This document shows positions 1 through 9,642 of a stretch of DNA of 64,000 bases, one piece after another. Numbering within the stretch: position 1 is the stretch's first letter; every line of letters begins with the position of its first letter. The stretch lies in assembly GCF_019186805.1 (NCBI RefSeq), contig NZ_CP066783.1, forward strand, positions 797,501 to 861,500. Reading direction: 5' to 3'. Source of the DNA: Comamonas fluminis (GTDB taxonomy: Bacteria; Pseudomonadota; Gammaproteobacteria; Burkholderiales; Burkholderiaceae_C). The translations under genes were made by a program, and so were the position numbers. Under the pieces are notes generated by a model. The model saw only the letters and a program-made list of their open reading frames with translations. It did no database searches and was not told where the DNA came from.

Positions 1-152
1 GCGTGACCTTGCACATCGACAACCTCAAAGGCTTCAACGCCCACCACCAGTGCGAAACCATCTTCAAGGCCTTCGCCCGTGCTGTGCGTTTTGCGCTGGA
101 GCATGATGAGCGCATGGCGGGCGTCATCCCTTCGACCAAGGGTGCGCTTTAA
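1..152 (+). CDS. hisB: Imidazoleglycerol-phosphate dehydratase, 3' end only
   Basis: Only the last 49 codons are in the window, reading from base 3 and ending at a TAA at 150-152. The visible C-terminus has the HisB character: a histidine-rich 'FNAHHQCE' segment that contributes metal ligands, then 'ARAVRFALE' and a terminal 'PSTKG'. HisB catalyses the dehydration step of histidine synthesis. It sits 57 bases upstream of hisH, as expected for the first gene of this his cluster in the window. The start lies to the left of the window. Confidence 0.9.
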   Translation, partial: VTLHIDNLKGFNAHHQCETIFKAFARAVRFALEHDERMAGVIPSTKGAL

Positions 153-209
153 GCTCCCCACTTCTGGTCTTTTATGCCTCTAACCCAACTTCGATAAGCG
201 GTAGCTGCT

Positions 210-878
210 ATGAGTTTGAAGAACAACACCGTGGCCGTGGTCGATTACGGCATGGGCAATTTGCGCTCGGTCTCGCAGGCCGTGCGCACGGCCGCTGCGG
301 ATACGGGCTGGGATGTGATCGTCACGGCAGACCCTGAGGTGGTGCTTGCCGCCAACCGCGTGGTTTTGCCCGGCCAGGGCGCCATGCCCGACTGCATGCG
401 CGAGCTGCGCGAATCCGGCCTGCAAGAGGCGGTGCTGCATGCTGCTGCCAACAAGCCGCTGTTTGGCGTGTGCGTGGGCATGCAGATGTTGCTGGACCAC
501 AGCGACGAAGGCGATGTGCCGGGCCTGGGCCTGATTCCCGGCGATGTGCGCAAGTTCGATCTGGCAGGCAAGACGCAGGCGGATGGCAGCCGCTTCAAAG
601 TGCCGCAGATGGGCTGGAACCGTGTGCACCAGACACAGCATGGCGGCAAGCCCCATGCGCTGTGGGCGGGCATTCCCGACGGCAGCTTCTACTACTTTGT
701 GCACAGCTTTTATGCGCTGGTGCAACAAAGCGCGCATTGCGCCGCCGAGACGGATTACGGCGGCCGCTTTGCATGTGCGGTTGCACGCGATAATATTTTT
801 GCCACCCAGTTCCACCCCGAGAAAAGCTCGGACCAGGGGCTGGCGCTGTTCCGTAACTTCCTCGGCTGGAAGCCCTGA
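210..878 (+). CDS. hisH: Imidazole glycerol phosphate synthase, glutaminase subunit HisH
   Basis: The 222-residue class I glutamine amidotransferase supplies ammonia to HisF for making imidazole glycerol phosphate and AICAR. The nucleophile elbow is seen as 'FGVCVGMQ' near residue 90. The catalytic His-Glu pair is 'FHPEKSS' near the C-terminus. The N-terminal '[12 protein letters not shown]' is typical of HisH. The length matches the family. It lies between hisB and hisA on the same strand. Its partner hisF is about 1.7 kb downstream, separated by hisA and an epimerase gene. Confidence 0.97.
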   Translation: MSLKNNTVAVVDYGMGNLRSVSQAVRTAAADTGWDVIVTADPEVVLAANRVVLPGQGAMPDCMRELRESGLQEAVLHAAANKPLFGVCVGMQMLLDHSDEGDVPGLGLIPGDVRKFDLAGKTQADGSRFKVPQMGWNRVHQTQHGGKPHALWAGIPDGSFYYFVHSFYALVQQSAHCAAETDYGGRFACAVARDNIFATQFHPEKSSDQGLALFRNFLGWKP

Positions 879-935
879 AGTTCCTTTTGTGTAATGGCCA
901 TTTCTGACGGCCACTTTTGCTAGCAGATCACCATC

Positions 936-1679
936 ATGTTGCTCATCCCCGCTATCGACCTCAAGGACGGCCACTGCGTACGCCTCATTCAGGGTGATAT
1001 GGACCAGTCCACGACTTTCGGTGAAGACCCCGCGGCCATGGCCGCCAAGTGGCTGGACGCCGGTGCGCGCCGCCTGCACCTGGTGGACTTGAACGGCGCG
1101 TTCGCGGGCCAGCCCAAGAACCTGGGCGCCATCAAAAGCATCCTCAAGGAAGTCGATGGCGAGATCCCCGTGCAGCTGGGCGGCGGCATCCGTGATCTGG
1201 ACACCATCGAGCGCTATATCGATCTGGGCATCGAATACCTGATCATCGGCACCGCTGCCGTGAAGAACCCCGGCTTTCTGCAAGACGCCTGCAGCGCCTT
1301 CCCCGGCCACATCATCGTGGGCCTGGACGCCAAGGACGGCAAGGTTGCCATCGACGGCTGGAGCAAGCTGACCGGCCAGGACGTGATCGAAACCGCCAAG
1401 CGCTTTGAAGACTGGGGCGTGGAATCCATCATCTACACCGACATTGGCCGCGACGGCATGCTGACTGGCATCAATGTGGATGCCACCGTCAAGCTGGCCC
1501 AGTCGCTGAAGATTCCTGTCATCGCATCGGGCGGTCTGGCTGGCATGGCCGACATCGAAGCCCTGTGCAAGGTGCAGGACGAAGGCGTGCAAGGTGTGAT
1601 CTGCGGTCGCGCCATCTATACCGGCGATCTGGACTTCGCTGCGGGCCAGGAACGTGCGGACGAACTGACCGGTGAATGA
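936..1679 (+). CDS. hisA: ProFAR isomerase HisA
   Basis: The 247-residue TIM-barrel enzyme isomerises ProFAR to PRFAR in histidine synthesis. It opens with '[16 protein letters not shown]', which carries the N-terminal catalytic Asp. Half-barrel phosphate-binding motifs are visible as 'VQLGGGIRD' and '[12 protein letters not shown]'. The central '[12 protein letters not shown]' carries the second catalytic Asp. Its last eight bases overlap the following epimerase gene, so the two are probably translated together. Confidence 0.97.
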   Translation: MLLIPAIDLKDGHCVRLIQGDMDQSTTFGEDPAAMAAKWLDAGARRLHLVDLNGAFAGQPKNLGAIKSILKEVDGEIPVQLGGGIRDLDTIERYIDLGIEYLIIGTAAVKNPGFLQDACSAFPGHIIVGLDAKDGKVAIDGWSKLTGQDVIETAKRFEDWGVESIIYTDIGRDGMLTGINVDATVKLAQSLKIPVIASGGLAGMADIEALCKVQDEGVQGVICGRAIYTGDLDFAAGQERADELTGE

Positions 1680-2541
1680 TTCGACATTTCAAGCCCAAGC
1701 CATTGACTGGCAAGGGCTGCCTGCTATCGCTTTAAAGCTGAAGCAAGGTGATGGTCAGGGCGACTCAGCCCTGATCTGCCTGCAAGGCGCGCAGGTGCTG
1801 TCCTGGGTCAGCCAGGGGCAGGAGCGATTGTTCCTCAGCCCGCTGGCTGCGCATGATGGCAAGACCGCCATTCGCGGCGGCATTCCGGTCTGCTTTCCCC
1901 AGTTCAACCAACGCGGCCCGCTGGTCAAGCACGGCTTTGCGCGTGTCATGCCCTGGGTGGCTGATGCGCCCCAGGCGCTGGGCAGCGACGGCGTGCAACT
2001 CACGCTGCGCCTGCAAGATACCGAGGCCACGCGCGCCGTCTGGCCCCACGCCTTTGAAGCTGTGCTGACAGTGCAACTCACGCCCGGACAGCTGAGCGTG
2101 CAGCTGGATGTGCACAACCGTGGCACACAAGACCTGCCGTTCACCGCCGCACTGCACAGCTATCTGCGTGTGCCCGATGTGCAGCAGGCACAGCTGCAAG
2201 GTCTGCAGGATTTGACGTACTGGGACGCGGTGGCCGACACCCATCCTCAGCAGCAAGGCGCAGTGCGCTTTGGTGTGGAAACCGACCGCGTCTATCCACG
2301 CGCTGCGCAGCCGCTGCAACTGCTGTGCGGCAAGCAGCCCTGGCTGCAGATTGCACAAGACGCGGCGTGGACCGAGTCGGTGGTCTGGAACCCCGGCCCC
2401 GCTTTGTGCGCCACGCTCAATGACATGGCTGCTGACAGCTGGCAGCACATGCTGTGTGTGGAAGCTGCGGCCATTGATGCCCCGGTCACCGTGGCGCCCG
2501 GCCAGCACTGGCTGGCGGCCCAGCATCTGACGGCGCGTTGA
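1672..2541 (+). CDS. Aldose 1-epimerase / D-hexose-6-phosphate mutarotase family protein
   Basis: The 289-residue protein has the beta-rich galactose-mutarotase fold pattern of the YeaD group: '[14 protein letters not shown]' near residue 65, '[10 protein letters not shown]' with a conserved His, and a later 'HSYLRV'. The YeaD group interconverts anomers of hexose 6-phosphates. The function is assigned by family only. The gene starts eight bases before the end of hisA and is followed 39 bases later by hisF, so it sits inside the his operon. No link to histidine synthesis is known to me, and it may simply use the operon promoter. Confidence 0.85.
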   Translation: MNDSTFQAQAIDWQGLPAIALKLKQGDGQGDSALICLQGAQVLSWVSQGQERLFLSPLAAHDGKTAIRGGIPVCFPQFNQRGPLVKHGFARVMPWVADAPQALGSDGVQLTLRLQDTEATRAVWPHAFEAVLTVQLTPGQLSVQLDVHNRGTQDLPFTAALHSYLRVPDVQQAQLQGLQDLTYWDAVADTHPQQQGAVRFGVETDRVYPRAAQPLQLLCGKQPWLQIAQDAAWTESVVWNPGPALCATLNDMAADSWQHMLCVEAAAIDAPVTVAPGQHWLAAQHLTAR

Positions 2542-2580
2542 TCTGCGCAGTCCTGTTTTTCATCGTTCAGAGAGTTCCTC

Positions 2581-3381
2581 ATGCTTGCCAAACGCATCAT
2601 TCCCTGCCTTGACGTGACCGGTGGCCGCGTGGTCAAGGGCGTCAACTTTCTGGAGCTGCGCGATGCGGGCGACCCGGTGGAAATTGCCGCGCGCTACAAC
2701 GCGCAGGGTGCGGACGAGCTGACTTTTCTGGACATCACCGCCACCAGCGATGGCCGTGATCTGATCCTGCCCATCATCGAAGCCGTGGCCTCGCAGGTCT
2801 TTATCCCGCTGACGGTGGGTGGTGGTGTGCGCACGGTGGACGATGTGCGCCGTTTGCTCAACGCAGGGGCTGACAAGACCAGTTTCAACTCCGCTGCGAT
2901 CTCCAACCCCGACACCATCAACGCCTGCAGCGACAAGTACGGCGCGCAGTGCATTGTTGTCGCCATCGACGCCAAGCGCCGCACGCCTGAAGACGAGCAG
3001 CGCATCGGCCCCGGCGGCACGCCCATGGGCCCAGGCTGGGATGTGTACAGCCACGGTGGCCGCAAGAATGTGGGGCTGGATGTGGTGCGCTGGGCTGCCG
3101 AAATGGCGCAGCGCGGCGCGGGCGAGATTTTGCTGACCAGCATGGACAAGGATGGCACCAAGAGCGGCTTCGACCTGAAGCTGACCCGTGCCGTGGCCGA
3201 TGCCGTGGGTGTGCCCGTCATTGCCTCGGGCGGCGTGGGCAATCTGGACGATCTGGCCGATGGCGTGACCATTGGCGGTGCGGACGCGGTGCTGGCCGCC
3301 AGCATCTTCCACTACGGTGAGTACACGGTGCAGCAGGCCAAGGAATGCATGCGCGCACGCGGTATTCCTGTGCGTCTTTAA
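2581..3381 (+). CDS. hisF: Imidazole glycerol phosphate synthase, cyclase subunit HisF
   Basis: The 266-residue TIM barrel cyclises PRFAR using ammonia from HisH. The start '[19 protein letters not shown]' contains the catalytic Asp near residue 11, and '[12 protein letters not shown]' carries the second catalytic Asp. Phosphate-binding glycines appear in '[11 protein letters not shown]' and '[10 protein letters not shown]'. Relative to the shortest family members it has a small insertion near residues 140-160 (a '[10 protein letters not shown]' stretch), which I think is common in proteobacterial HisF. It belongs to the his operon. Confidence 0.97.
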   Translation: MLAKRIIPCLDVTGGRVVKGVNFLELRDAGDPVEIAARYNAQGADELTFLDITATSDGRDLILPIIEAVASQVFIPLTVGGGVRTVDDVRRLLNAGADKTSFNSAAISNPDTINACSDKYGAQCIVVAIDAKRRTPEDEQRIGPGGTPMGPGWDVYSHGGRKNVGLDVVRWAAEMAQRGAGEILLTSMDKDGTKSGFDLKLTRAVADAVGVPVIASGGVGNLDDLADGVTIGGADAVLAASIFHYGEYTVQQAKECMRARGIPVRL

Positions 3382-3491
3382 ATCATTATTTTGAGAGCTG
3401 CTTGCGCAGGTTAGACGTAGCTTTCAATATGTTTTGTGTCTGAAACTGGCGGCTGGCCTGCGCTGGCAGCTATACAAAACAAAGGTCTGCC

Positions 3492-3881
3492 ATGAGCTGG
3501 CTCGATCAAGTCAAATGGGATGCGCAGGGCCTGGTGCCCGTGATTGCGCAGGAGCAAAGCAGCGGCGATGTGGTCATGTTCGCCTGGATGAACCGCGAGG
3601 CGCTGGAAAAAACCGCTGAGCTGAGTCGCGCCGTGTACTTCAGCCGCTCGCGCAACAAGCTGTGGTTCAAGGGCGAGGAATCCGGCCATGTGCAGACCGT
3701 GCACGAGATTCGCATCGACTGCGACAACGACGTGGTTTTGCTCAAAATTACGCAAGAGGGGCATGATCCCGGCATTGCCTGCCACACCGGGCGCCACTCG
3801 TGCTTTTACAGCGTTTTCAAGGACGGACAGTGGATTGCTGTCGATCCGGTCTTGAAAGATCCTGCTTCCATCTATAAATAA
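3492..3881 (+). CDS. hisI: Phosphoribosyl-AMP cyclohydrolase HisI
   Basis: The 129-residue enzyme opens the adenine ring of phosphoribosyl-AMP. The zinc and magnesium site is visible as '[11 protein letters not shown]' (alternating Asp and Cys) followed by '[10 protein letters not shown]'. The protein is the stand-alone HisI. The pyrophosphatase HisE is a separate gene starting four bases downstream. The 110-base gap after hisF holds one copy of a 'gagctgcttgcgc' type intergenic motif. Confidence 0.96.
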   Translation: MSWLDQVKWDAQGLVPVIAQEQSSGDVVMFAWMNREALEKTAELSRAVYFSRSRNKLWFKGEESGHVQTVHEIRIDCDNDVVLLKITQEGHDPGIACHTGRHSCFYSVFKDGQWIAVDPVLKDPASIYK

Positions 3882-3885
3882 AGCC

Positions 3886-4281
3886 ATGTCTGAACAAAAC
3901 ACTGCGTCGGTTGAAGGCGCACTGGCCCGTCTGGCCGCCGTGATCGAAAGCCGCAAGGTCATCAACGGTGGCGACCCCGAAAAAAGCTATGTCGCCCGTC
4001 TGCTGCACAAAGGCCCCGATGCCTTTCTGAAGAAGATTGGTGAGGAAGCCACCGAGGTGGTGATGGCGGCCAAGGACGTTGATTACGGCGGCGATAAGGG
4101 AAAAATCCTTTATGAAGTGGCGGACTTGTGGTTTCACTCCATGATCGCGCTGTCGCACTATGGGCTGACACCTGCAGAAGTCGTGGCCGAGCTGGAGCGC
4201 CGTGAAGGCACCAGCGGCCTGGAAGAAAAAGCCTTGCGCAAAGCCAAGGAACGCGCAGCCCAGGAAGGGGCTGGCCAATAG
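3886..4281 (+). CDS. hisE: Phosphoribosyl-ATP pyrophosphatase HisE
   Basis: The 131-residue all-alpha MazG-like enzyme removes pyrophosphate from phosphoribosyl-ATP. The metal-binding segment '[15 protein letters not shown]' and a later 'YEVADLWFH' are clear. It follows hisI by four bases and precedes a small membrane-protein gene by 18 bases, so all three are probably on one transcript. Confidence 0.95.
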   Translation: MSEQNTASVEGALARLAAVIESRKVINGGDPEKSYVARLLHKGPDAFLKKIGEEATEVVMAAKDVDYGGDKGKILYEVADLWFHSMIALSHYGLTPAEVVAELERREGTSGLEEKALRKAKERAAQEGAGQ

Positions 4282-4299
4282 AGAGAAAGGAACCCCCGC

Positions 4300-4698
4300 A
4301 TGAATGATGACCGCAACATCATCGATGTTCACAGCAGCAGCTCTGCCGAGATTCAAGGCCTCAAGGCCTGGGGCTGGGTCAGCTATCTGCTGCACCTGAT
4401 CGTGGCGGTGGCGGCCGTGCTGCCGGGTGCGCAGGTCAGCGTGTTTCTGCTGATCATTGCCGTCATCATTGACGTGGTCAAACGCGACGATGCACGCGGC
4501 ACCTGGCAGGAGAGCCATTTCTCCTGGCGTCTGCGCAGCGTGCTGTGGGCCATCGTGCTCTACGCCGTCACCTTCCCGTTCTTCCTGCTGGGCCTGCTGA
4601 TCTTCAACCCTGCCTGGGTGCTGATCTCCATCTGGTTCCTCTACCGCATCGTGCGCGGCATGGTGGCGATGAACAAGGATCAGGCCATTCAGTCCTGA
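4300..4698 (+). CDS. DUF4870-type small membrane protein
   Basis: The 132-residue protein has about three hydrophobic segments, around residues 28-58, 77-100 and 103-120, with the short polar 'KRDDARGTW' loop between them. This matches the Tic20-like DUF4870 family, whose function is not settled. It has a plausible ribosome site ('gagaaagga') and ends just before a clear terminator, so it is probably the last gene of the his transcript. Confidence 0.75.
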   Translation: MNDDRNIIDVHSSSSAEIQGLKAWGWVSYLLHLIVAVAAVLPGAQVSVFLLIIAVIIDVVKRDDARGTWQESHFSWRLRSVLWAIVLYAVTFPFFLLGLLIFNPAWVLISIWFLYRIVRGMVAMNKDQAIQS

Positions 4699-4715
4699 GG
4701 GTCGAAAAAACATTG

Positions 4716-4748
4716 AAAGCCTCTGCACTAACCTGCAGGGGCTTTTTT
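4716..4748 (+). terminator. Rho-independent terminator of the his operon
   Basis: An 11-bp stem ('aagcctctgca' against 'tgcaggggctt', one G-T pair) with a short loop is followed by six T residues. It lies 18 bases after the DUF4870 gene. Confidence 0.85.
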
Positions 4749-4872
4749 GTTTCCAACTCATGCTGCAGTGCAGCAGAACAACGCTGACAGCGCCATGCGC
4801 CATTCGTGGCTGGGCGAAAGTCGGGCAAGCGGCTAACCTGTGCCGTTATCTCTACGAATCACAGGATGGCGC

Positions 4873-5922
4873 ATGGCTTCAGCAACACCGCACACAATCA
4901 ATCTAGCCTTGCAGGGCGGGGGATCGCATGGCGCCCTGACCTGGGGTGTGCTGGATGCGCTGCTGGAAGACGATGGTCTGATCTTTGAAGGCATCAGCGG
5001 CACCAGCGCCGGGGCCATGAATGCCGTGGTGCTGGCCCATGGCTTTGCGCAGGCCGCAGCGCAGGAGAAAAACGCCGAAGATGCCCGCCATCTGGGCCGC
5101 GAACTGGCCCGCAAGGCCCTGCGCGAGCTGTGGGAAGGCGTGGGAACCATGGGCAGCGTGGGCAGCCTGCTCTGGGGCGTGCCGCTGGCCGGTGCGGCAA
5201 GTCTGCCCATCATGGGCGTGCTCAACCAGTTTCTGTCGCCCTACCAGACCAATCCGCTCAATATCAACCCGCTGCGCCAGTTGCTAACGCGGGTGGTGGA
5301 CTTTGACACGTTGGTGCATCCGGAAAATGCGGCAGTGGTGCCCAAGCTCTTTGTTTGTGCCACCAATGTGCGCACTGGGCGCGGCAAGATTTTTACCGGG
5401 GAGCAGGTGACGGCAGACGCCATCATGGCCTCGGCCTGCCTGCCGCAGATGTTCAAGGCCGTGGAAATTGAGGGCGAGCATTACTGGGATGGCGGCTTCT
5501 CGGGCAACCCTGCGCTGTACCCGCTGCTGTACGAAACCAAAAGCCGCGACATTCTGCTGGTGCAGATCAACCCCAAGGAATCCGACAACCTGCCCGATAA
5601 CGCCAGCGAAATCATGGACCGCATGAACGAGGTGACCTTCAACGCAGGCCTGCTGGCCGAGCTGCGCGCCATTGAGTTCGTGGTGCGGCTGCTGGAGCAA
5701 AAGCGTCTGGATGCCGGGCGCTACAAACATGTGCTGATGCACCGCATTGATGGTGGCGAAGTGCTCAAGCCCTTTGGCGCCTCCAGCAAGGCCCGGGCCG
5801 ATATGACGCTGGTGCGCGACCTGTTCGAGCTCGGGCGCGAGCGTGCTCAGCAGTGGCTCAAGCAAAACCGCCAGCACCTGGGTGTCAAACAGACCTTGCG
5901 ATTCAACGAGAATATGGCCTAA
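4873..5922 (+). CDS. Patatin-like phospholipase family protein
   Basis: The protein is about 349 residues if translation starts at the ATG at 4873; an in-frame GTG 33 bases upstream is less likely. It shows all patatin signatures: an oxyanion-hole 'GGGSHG' near residue 16, the nucleophile elbow 'GTSAG' near residue 43, and the catalytic Asp in 'DGGFSGNP' near residue 206. No signal peptide is visible, so a cytoplasmic or inner-membrane-associated lipase is likely. Substrate is unknown. It appears to be a single-gene unit: there is a terminator upstream and repeats downstream. Confidence 0.88.
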   Translation: MASATPHTINLALQGGGSHGALTWGVLDALLEDDGLIFEGISGTSAGAMNAVVLAHGFAQAAAQEKNAEDARHLGRELARKALRELWEGVGTMGSVGSLLWGVPLAGAASLPIMGVLNQFLSPYQTNPLNINPLRQLLTRVVDFDTLVHPENAAVVPKLFVCATNVRTGRGKIFTGEQVTADAIMASACLPQMFKAVEIEGEHYWDGGFSGNPALYPLLYETKSRDILLVQINPKESDNLPDNASEIMDRMNEVTFNAGLLAELRAIEFVVRLLEQKRLDAGRYKHVLMHRIDGGEVLKPFGASSKARADMTLVRDLFELGRERAQQWLKQNRQHLGVKQTLRFNENMA

Positions 5923-6020
5923 GCCCCTGAGGCGCTGCACGCCTTCCCCAAGGGGGCGACGATGGCCTTTGCTGGGGCAGCCCTTGCTGGGGTAGCCCTA
6001 GCTGGCCGTCTCTGGCTTGG
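5923..6020 (+). repeat. GC-rich intergenic repeat (copy A, divergent)
   Basis: The segment 'cccctgaggcgctgcacgcc...ccccaagggggcgacg' resembles the repeats at 21841, 22120 (inverted) and 23449. All carry a gene-end 'cccctgagcggct' block, a CCCC/GGGG stem with 'gacgac', and a closing 'tctctggcttgg'-like block. It is non-coding. Confidence 0.6.
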
Positions 6021-6074
6021 ATCACGCCAAGCTCACAAGGGTGAGTGGCGCAACCATTGAATTGATAAGCACCC

Positions 6075-6443
6075 ATGCACAACCACGATTACGACGCCAA
6101 CTGCCTTTTTTGCCGCATTGCCAAGGGTGAGATTCCTTCCCGCAAGGTCTATGAAGACGAGGAAGTCTTTGCCTTTCATGACATCAACCCCGCGGCCCCT
6201 GTGCACTTTCTGATGGTTCCCAAGAAGCACATTGCCTCCATGGCACAGGTGCAGGCCGAAGATGCCCCCCTGCTGGGCCGCATGATGGCGCTGGCACCCC
6301 GCCTGGCGCTGGAGCAGGGCTGCAACCCTTATCCAGATGGCGGTTTCCGTATCGTGGTGAACACCGGCGCTGAAGGTGGCCAGGAAGTGCATCACCTGCA
6401 CCTTCATGTCATGGGCGGCCCTCGTCCCTGGCTCAAAGGCTGA
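6075..6443 (+). CDS. HIT family nucleotide-binding hydrolase (HINT/HinT type)
   Basis: The 122-residue protein has the histidine triad 'HHLHLHVMGG' near its C-terminus and the N-terminal 'CLFCRIAKGEIPS' typical of HinT. This group hydrolyses purine nucleoside phosphoramidates. It lies just upstream of tatABC, an arrangement I recall from many Burkholderiales, where hisIE, hinT and tat genes cluster. Confidence 0.93.
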   Translation: MHNHDYDANCLFCRIAKGEIPSRKVYEDEEVFAFHDINPAAPVHFLMVPKKHIASMAQVQAEDAPLLGRMMALAPRLALEQGCNPYPDGGFRIVVNTGAEGGQEVHHLHLHVMGGPRPWLKG

Positions 6444-6566
6444 GCAAGCACGGGCCTGACCGACGATATGCAGCGATAGATAGCGGTAGTGCAGGCTTTT
6501 TGGGTCATTGCTGCGTATCTGTCACAAGCCCCGTCTAAAATGGTTTGCAATTTCTAGGAGATTCTC

Positions 6567-6803
6567 ATGGGCTCGTTTTCTATTTGGCACTGGGCAATCG
6601 TGCTGCTCATCGTGGTTCTGGTGTTCGGCACCAAGAAGCTCAAGAACATCGGCTCTGACCTGGGCGGTGCCGTCAAGGGCTTCAAGGACGGCATGAAGGA
6701 CGGCGCGACAGACGCCGAATCCGGCGCTGCTGCTGGCCAGGTGGCCAACCAGCAGGTGGCTGACAAGGCCACTATCGACGTGGAAGCCAAGCAAAAGAGC
6801 TGA
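6567..6803 (+). CDS. tatA: Twin-arginine translocase subunit TatA
   Basis: The 78-residue protein has one N-terminal membrane helix (residues 4-22), a conserved '[14 protein letters not shown]' hinge and amphipathic helix, and an acidic, Ala-rich tail. TatA forms the variable pore of the Tat pathway for folded proteins. A ribosome site 'aggag' lies 9 bases before the ATG. It is first in tatABC. Confidence 0.95.
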   Translation: MGSFSIWHWAIVLLIVVLVFGTKKLKNIGSDLGGAVKGFKDGMKDGATDAESGAAAGQVANQQVADKATIDVEAKQKS

Positions 6804-6825
6804 TAGCGGCAGGACTGATATTTAG

Positions 6826-7356
6826 ATGTTTGATATTGGTCTGTCCAAAATGGCGCTGATCGGCGCGGTGGCCCTGGTGGTCATCGGCCCCGAGAAGCTG
6901 CCACGCGTAGCCAGAATGGTTGGCACCCTGCTTGGCAGGGCGCAGCGCTATGTGGCCGACGTCAAGTCGGAAGTCAACCGCTCCATGGAGCTCGATGAGC
7001 TGCGCAAGATGAAGGACACGGTCGAGACTGCGGCCCGGGACGTGCAGTCCAGTGTTCGCAATCAGGCTACGGACCTTGAAAAGGACTGGAACGATGCGAC
7101 CAAGGACTTGCGCGACGATGCGCAGATGACCTCTGCCTCGTCCTTTGAGTCCTATGGCTCGGATGGTGGCTACGGCAGCTATGGCGAGTCTGACACGCAC
7201 AGCGCCGTGGTGCCCAGCTACAGCCATCCTCGCAAGAACTGGCGCCTCAAGCGCGGTGCCGTGCCCCAGTGGTACAAAGCCCGTGCCGGTGTTCGCACCA
7301 AGGTTCAGTCCGGCGCGGCACGCGTGGCGCGTTTTCGGCCCAAGAAGTTCCATTGA
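6826..7356 (+). CDS. tatB: Twin-arginine translocase subunit TatB
   Basis: The 176-residue protein starts with '[19 protein letters not shown]', a membrane helix with the early Glu/Pro hinge '[10 protein letters not shown]' typical of TatB, then a long amphipathic and coiled region. TatB partners TatC in recognising twin-arginine signal peptides. It starts 22 bases after tatA. Confidence 0.95.
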   Translation: MFDIGLSKMALIGAVALVVIGPEKLPRVARMVGTLLGRAQRYVADVKSEVNRSMELDELRKMKDTVETAARDVQSSVRNQATDLEKDWNDATKDLRDDAQMTSASSFESYGSDGGYGSYGESDTHSAVVPSYSHPRKNWRLKRGAVPQWYKARAGVRTKVQSGAARVARFRPKKFH

Positions 7357-7500
7357 GCATGCGTGACCTCGGCATGCAGGCCCTGAGGGTGCTCGCTGAG
7401 GTCGCTGGTGTTTGTCCGGCAGTTTGCCGTTTGCCCGTGTCTGCGGGCGTTGTTGTTTCAAGCGTGCGAAGCCTTTACGGCTTCAACGCGGTTTTGCACC

Positions 7501-8310
7501 ATGTCCGAACCCTCTAAAGAAGACGAACTGGCCGGCTCCGAGCAGCCATTTGTGCAGCACCTGATGGAGCTGCGCGATCGCCTGCTGTACTGCACCTACG
7601 GCATTGGCGTGGCGCTGGCCATTCTGTTTTTCTGGCCCGGCCCGGATGGCCTGATCGATTTCATCGCTCACCCCATCAAGGAACATATGCCGCCCGGCGC
7701 CAAGCTGATTGCGGTGGGCGTGTTCTCGCCGTTCTTTGTGCCGCTCAAGGTGCTGATGATGGTGGCCGTGCTGCTGGCGCTGCCCTGGCTGATGTACCAG
7801 ATCTGGGCTTTTGTAGCCCCGGGCCTGTACAGCCACGAGAAGAAGTTTGCGCTGCCGCTGATTCTGTTCGGCAGCCTGCTGGCCTATGCCGGTATTGCCT
7901 TTGTACAGTTCTTTGTGCTGGGCAATATGTTCAAGTTCATCCAGCACTTCACGCCCGCCAGCGTGGCGGCAACGCCGGATATTGCCTCCTATGTAGAAGC
8001 CATTCTGTCGCTGTACATCGCCTTTGCTGCAGCCTTCCAGGTGCCCATCGTGGTCATGCTGCTGGTGCGCTTTGGACTGGTGGAGATCGACAAGCTCAAG
8101 TCCTTCCGCGGCTACTTTGTGGTGCTGGCCTTTGTGATTGCAGCGGTCATCACGCCGCCGGATGTGATCTCTCAGCTGGCGCTGGCCATTCCCATGTGTC
8201 TGCTGTATGAGATTGGCATCATTGGTGCTCGCTGGTTCAACAAGGCGTCCCGCCCCGAAGGCGAGGCCGCCGAGGGCACCGAAGTGGACAAGCCCGCAGA
8301 CCAAAGCTGA
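7501..8310 (+). CDS. tatC: Twin-arginine translocase subunit TatC
   Basis: The polytopic core subunit has about six membrane helices. The start is chosen at the ATG at 7501 because the next residues 'FVQHLMELRDRLLY' are the conserved TatC N-terminus; an in-frame extension upstream to 7408 has no family support. The conserved periplasmic 'FFVPLKVLMMVA' and 'YFVVLAFVIAAVITPPD' are present. The 144-base gap after tatB shows no other gene. Confidence 0.95.
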   Translation: MSEPSKEDELAGSEQPFVQHLMELRDRLLYCTYGIGVALAILFFWPGPDGLIDFIAHPIKEHMPPGAKLIAVGVFSPFFVPLKVLMMVAVLLALPWLMYQIWAFVAPGLYSHEKKFALPLILFGSLLAYAGIAFVQFFVLGNMFKFIQHFTPASVAATPDIASYVEAILSLYIAFAAAFQVPIVVMLLVRFGLVEIDKLKSFRGYFVVLAFVIAAVITPPDVISQLALAIPMCLLYEIGIIGARWFNKASRPEGEAAEGTEVDKPADQS

Positions 8311-8331
8311 TATCAGCCAGTCATTGAATAC

Positions 8332-8365
8332 AAAAGCCCTTGAAGTGATTCAAGGGCTTTTGTTT
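8332..8365 (+). terminator. Terminator of tatABC
   Basis: A 13-bp perfect stem ('aaaagcccttgaa' against 'ttcaagggctttt') with a four-base loop is followed by a T-rich tail. Confidence 0.88.
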
Positions 8366-8425
8366 TTATGAATGTGATAGCTGGCAGCGCTTTATCTATC
8401 AGGGCTTGAGGCTGATTTTGCACAT

Positions 8426-8452
8426 AAAAAAGCCAGCGCAGAACGCTGGCTT
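8426..8452 (-). terminator. Terminator of the DegS-like protease gene
   Basis: Read on the minus strand, the stem 'aagccagcg' / 'cgctggctt' is followed by six T residues, 30 bases after the protease stop codon. It lies back to back with the tatC terminator. The stretch between them (about 8371-8420) carries a 'gatagctggcagcgc' intergenic motif. Confidence 0.85.
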
Positions 8453-8481
8453 GGTCATGGCAAGGGCGGCTGCCCGTCAGA

Positions 8482-9642
8482 TTAGCGGCGGCGGTTGCCG
8501 TTTTGCTGCAAGGTGCTGGCCGCAGGGCGAATGCCGGGGGTCACGTCCAGCATGACCTCGCTGTCGCCACGGCGCACATCAAACTTGGAAGCTTCGCCGG
8601 GCTTGAGGGCTGCCACGGCAGTCAGCAGTTGCGAGACATTCTGGATAGCGGTTTCACCCACCTTCACGATCACGTCGCCAGGGCGCATGCCCGCCTGGGC
8701 CGCAGGGCCAGCTTGCAGCACGCCAGTGATGATGACGCCTGCATCGGCCTTCACGCCAAAGGTTTCGGCCAGCTCGGGCGAGAGTTCATTGGGCTCCACA
8801 CCAATCCAGCCGCGTGTGACCTTGCCGTCTTTCACAATGCCGTCCAGCACCATCTTGGCGGTGGAGACGGGAATGGCAAAACCAATGCCCATGCTGCCGC
8901 CAGAGCGTGAATAGATGGCAGTGTTGATGCCCAGCAGGCTGCCATTGGCATCCACCAGCGCGCCGCCGGAGTTGCCGGGGTTGATGGCCGCATCGGTCTG
9001 GATGAAGTTCTCGAAGGTGTTGATGCCCAGCTGGCTGCGACCCAGCGCGCTGATGATGCCGCTGGTGACCGTCTGGCCCACGCCGAAGGGGTTGCCAATG
9101 GCCAGCACGCGGTCGCCCACGGCGACCTGGTCGGAATTGCCCAGCACGATGACGGGCAGCTTGTCCAGTTCAATTTTGAGAATGGCCAGATCGGTCTCGG
9201 GATCGGTGCCGATGACCTTGGCCTTGGCCTGACGGCTGTCCGTCAGTGTGACCTCGATATCGTCTGCGCCCTCGACCACATGGTTGTTGGTCAGGATGTA
9301 GCCATCTTGACTGATGATGACGCCGCTACCCAAACCAGATTGCTCCTGCGTTCCCTGATCGCCAAAGAAGAACTGGAACCAGGGGTCGTTGGCGCGTGGA
9401 TGGCGCACCGCCTTGCTGGTGTTGATGCTGACCACAGCGGGCGCGGCCTTGCGGGCGGCAGGCGCAAAGCTGCCGGGCGCGACTTCTCCTGCCGGAGTGG
9501 GCGGCGCCTGCAGCAGCGAGACGCCAGCACCGCTGCGAACATTTCCGCGCTGAAGCCAAGTGGGCTGTAGGGTAGCCACTACAAAATAGATAGCCACCAG
9601 CACGGTGACGACCTGCGAAAACAGCAACCAGGTGCGTTTCAT
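8482..9642 (-). CDS. DegS/HtrA-type periplasmic serine protease with one PDZ domain
   Basis: The 386-residue S1C protease starts at the ATG at 9642, giving a single N-terminal membrane anchor (about residues 5-27). The catalytic triad is visible as His in 'ILTNNHVVEG', Asp in 'TDLAILKIE' and Ser in 'NPGNSGGALV'. One PDZ domain occupies the last third ('AGMRPGDVIVKVGE'). One anchor and one PDZ is the DegS layout, so a role in envelope-stress signalling is likely; a MucD-like quality-control role is possible. It ends in a glutamine/arginine-rich tail. Confidence 0.9.
   Translation of the reverse strand: MKRTWLLFSQVVTVLVAIYFVVATLQPTWLQRGNVRSGAGVSLLQAPPTPAGEVAPGSFAPAARKAAPAVVSINTSKAVRHPRANDPWFQFFFGDQGTQEQSGLGSGVIISQDGYILTNNHVVEGADDIEVTLTDSRQAKAKVIGTDPETDLAILKIELDKLPVIVLGNSDQVAVGDRVLAIGNPFGVGQTVTSGIISALGRSQLGINTFENFIQTDAAINPGNSGGALVDANGSLLGINTAIYSRSGGSMGIGFAIPVSTAKMVLDGIVKDGKVTRGWIGVEPNELSPELAETFGVKADAGVIITGVLQAGPAAQAGMRPGDVIVKVGETAIQNVSQLLTAVAALKPGEASKFDVRRGDSEVMLDVTPGIRPAASTLQQNGNRRR

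Noticed and set aside
180..1592. Long minus-strand open frame of 470 codons over hisH and hisA
   Set aside because: It is the antisense of two clear his genes, with no family resemblance. High GC third-position bias makes such frames common here.
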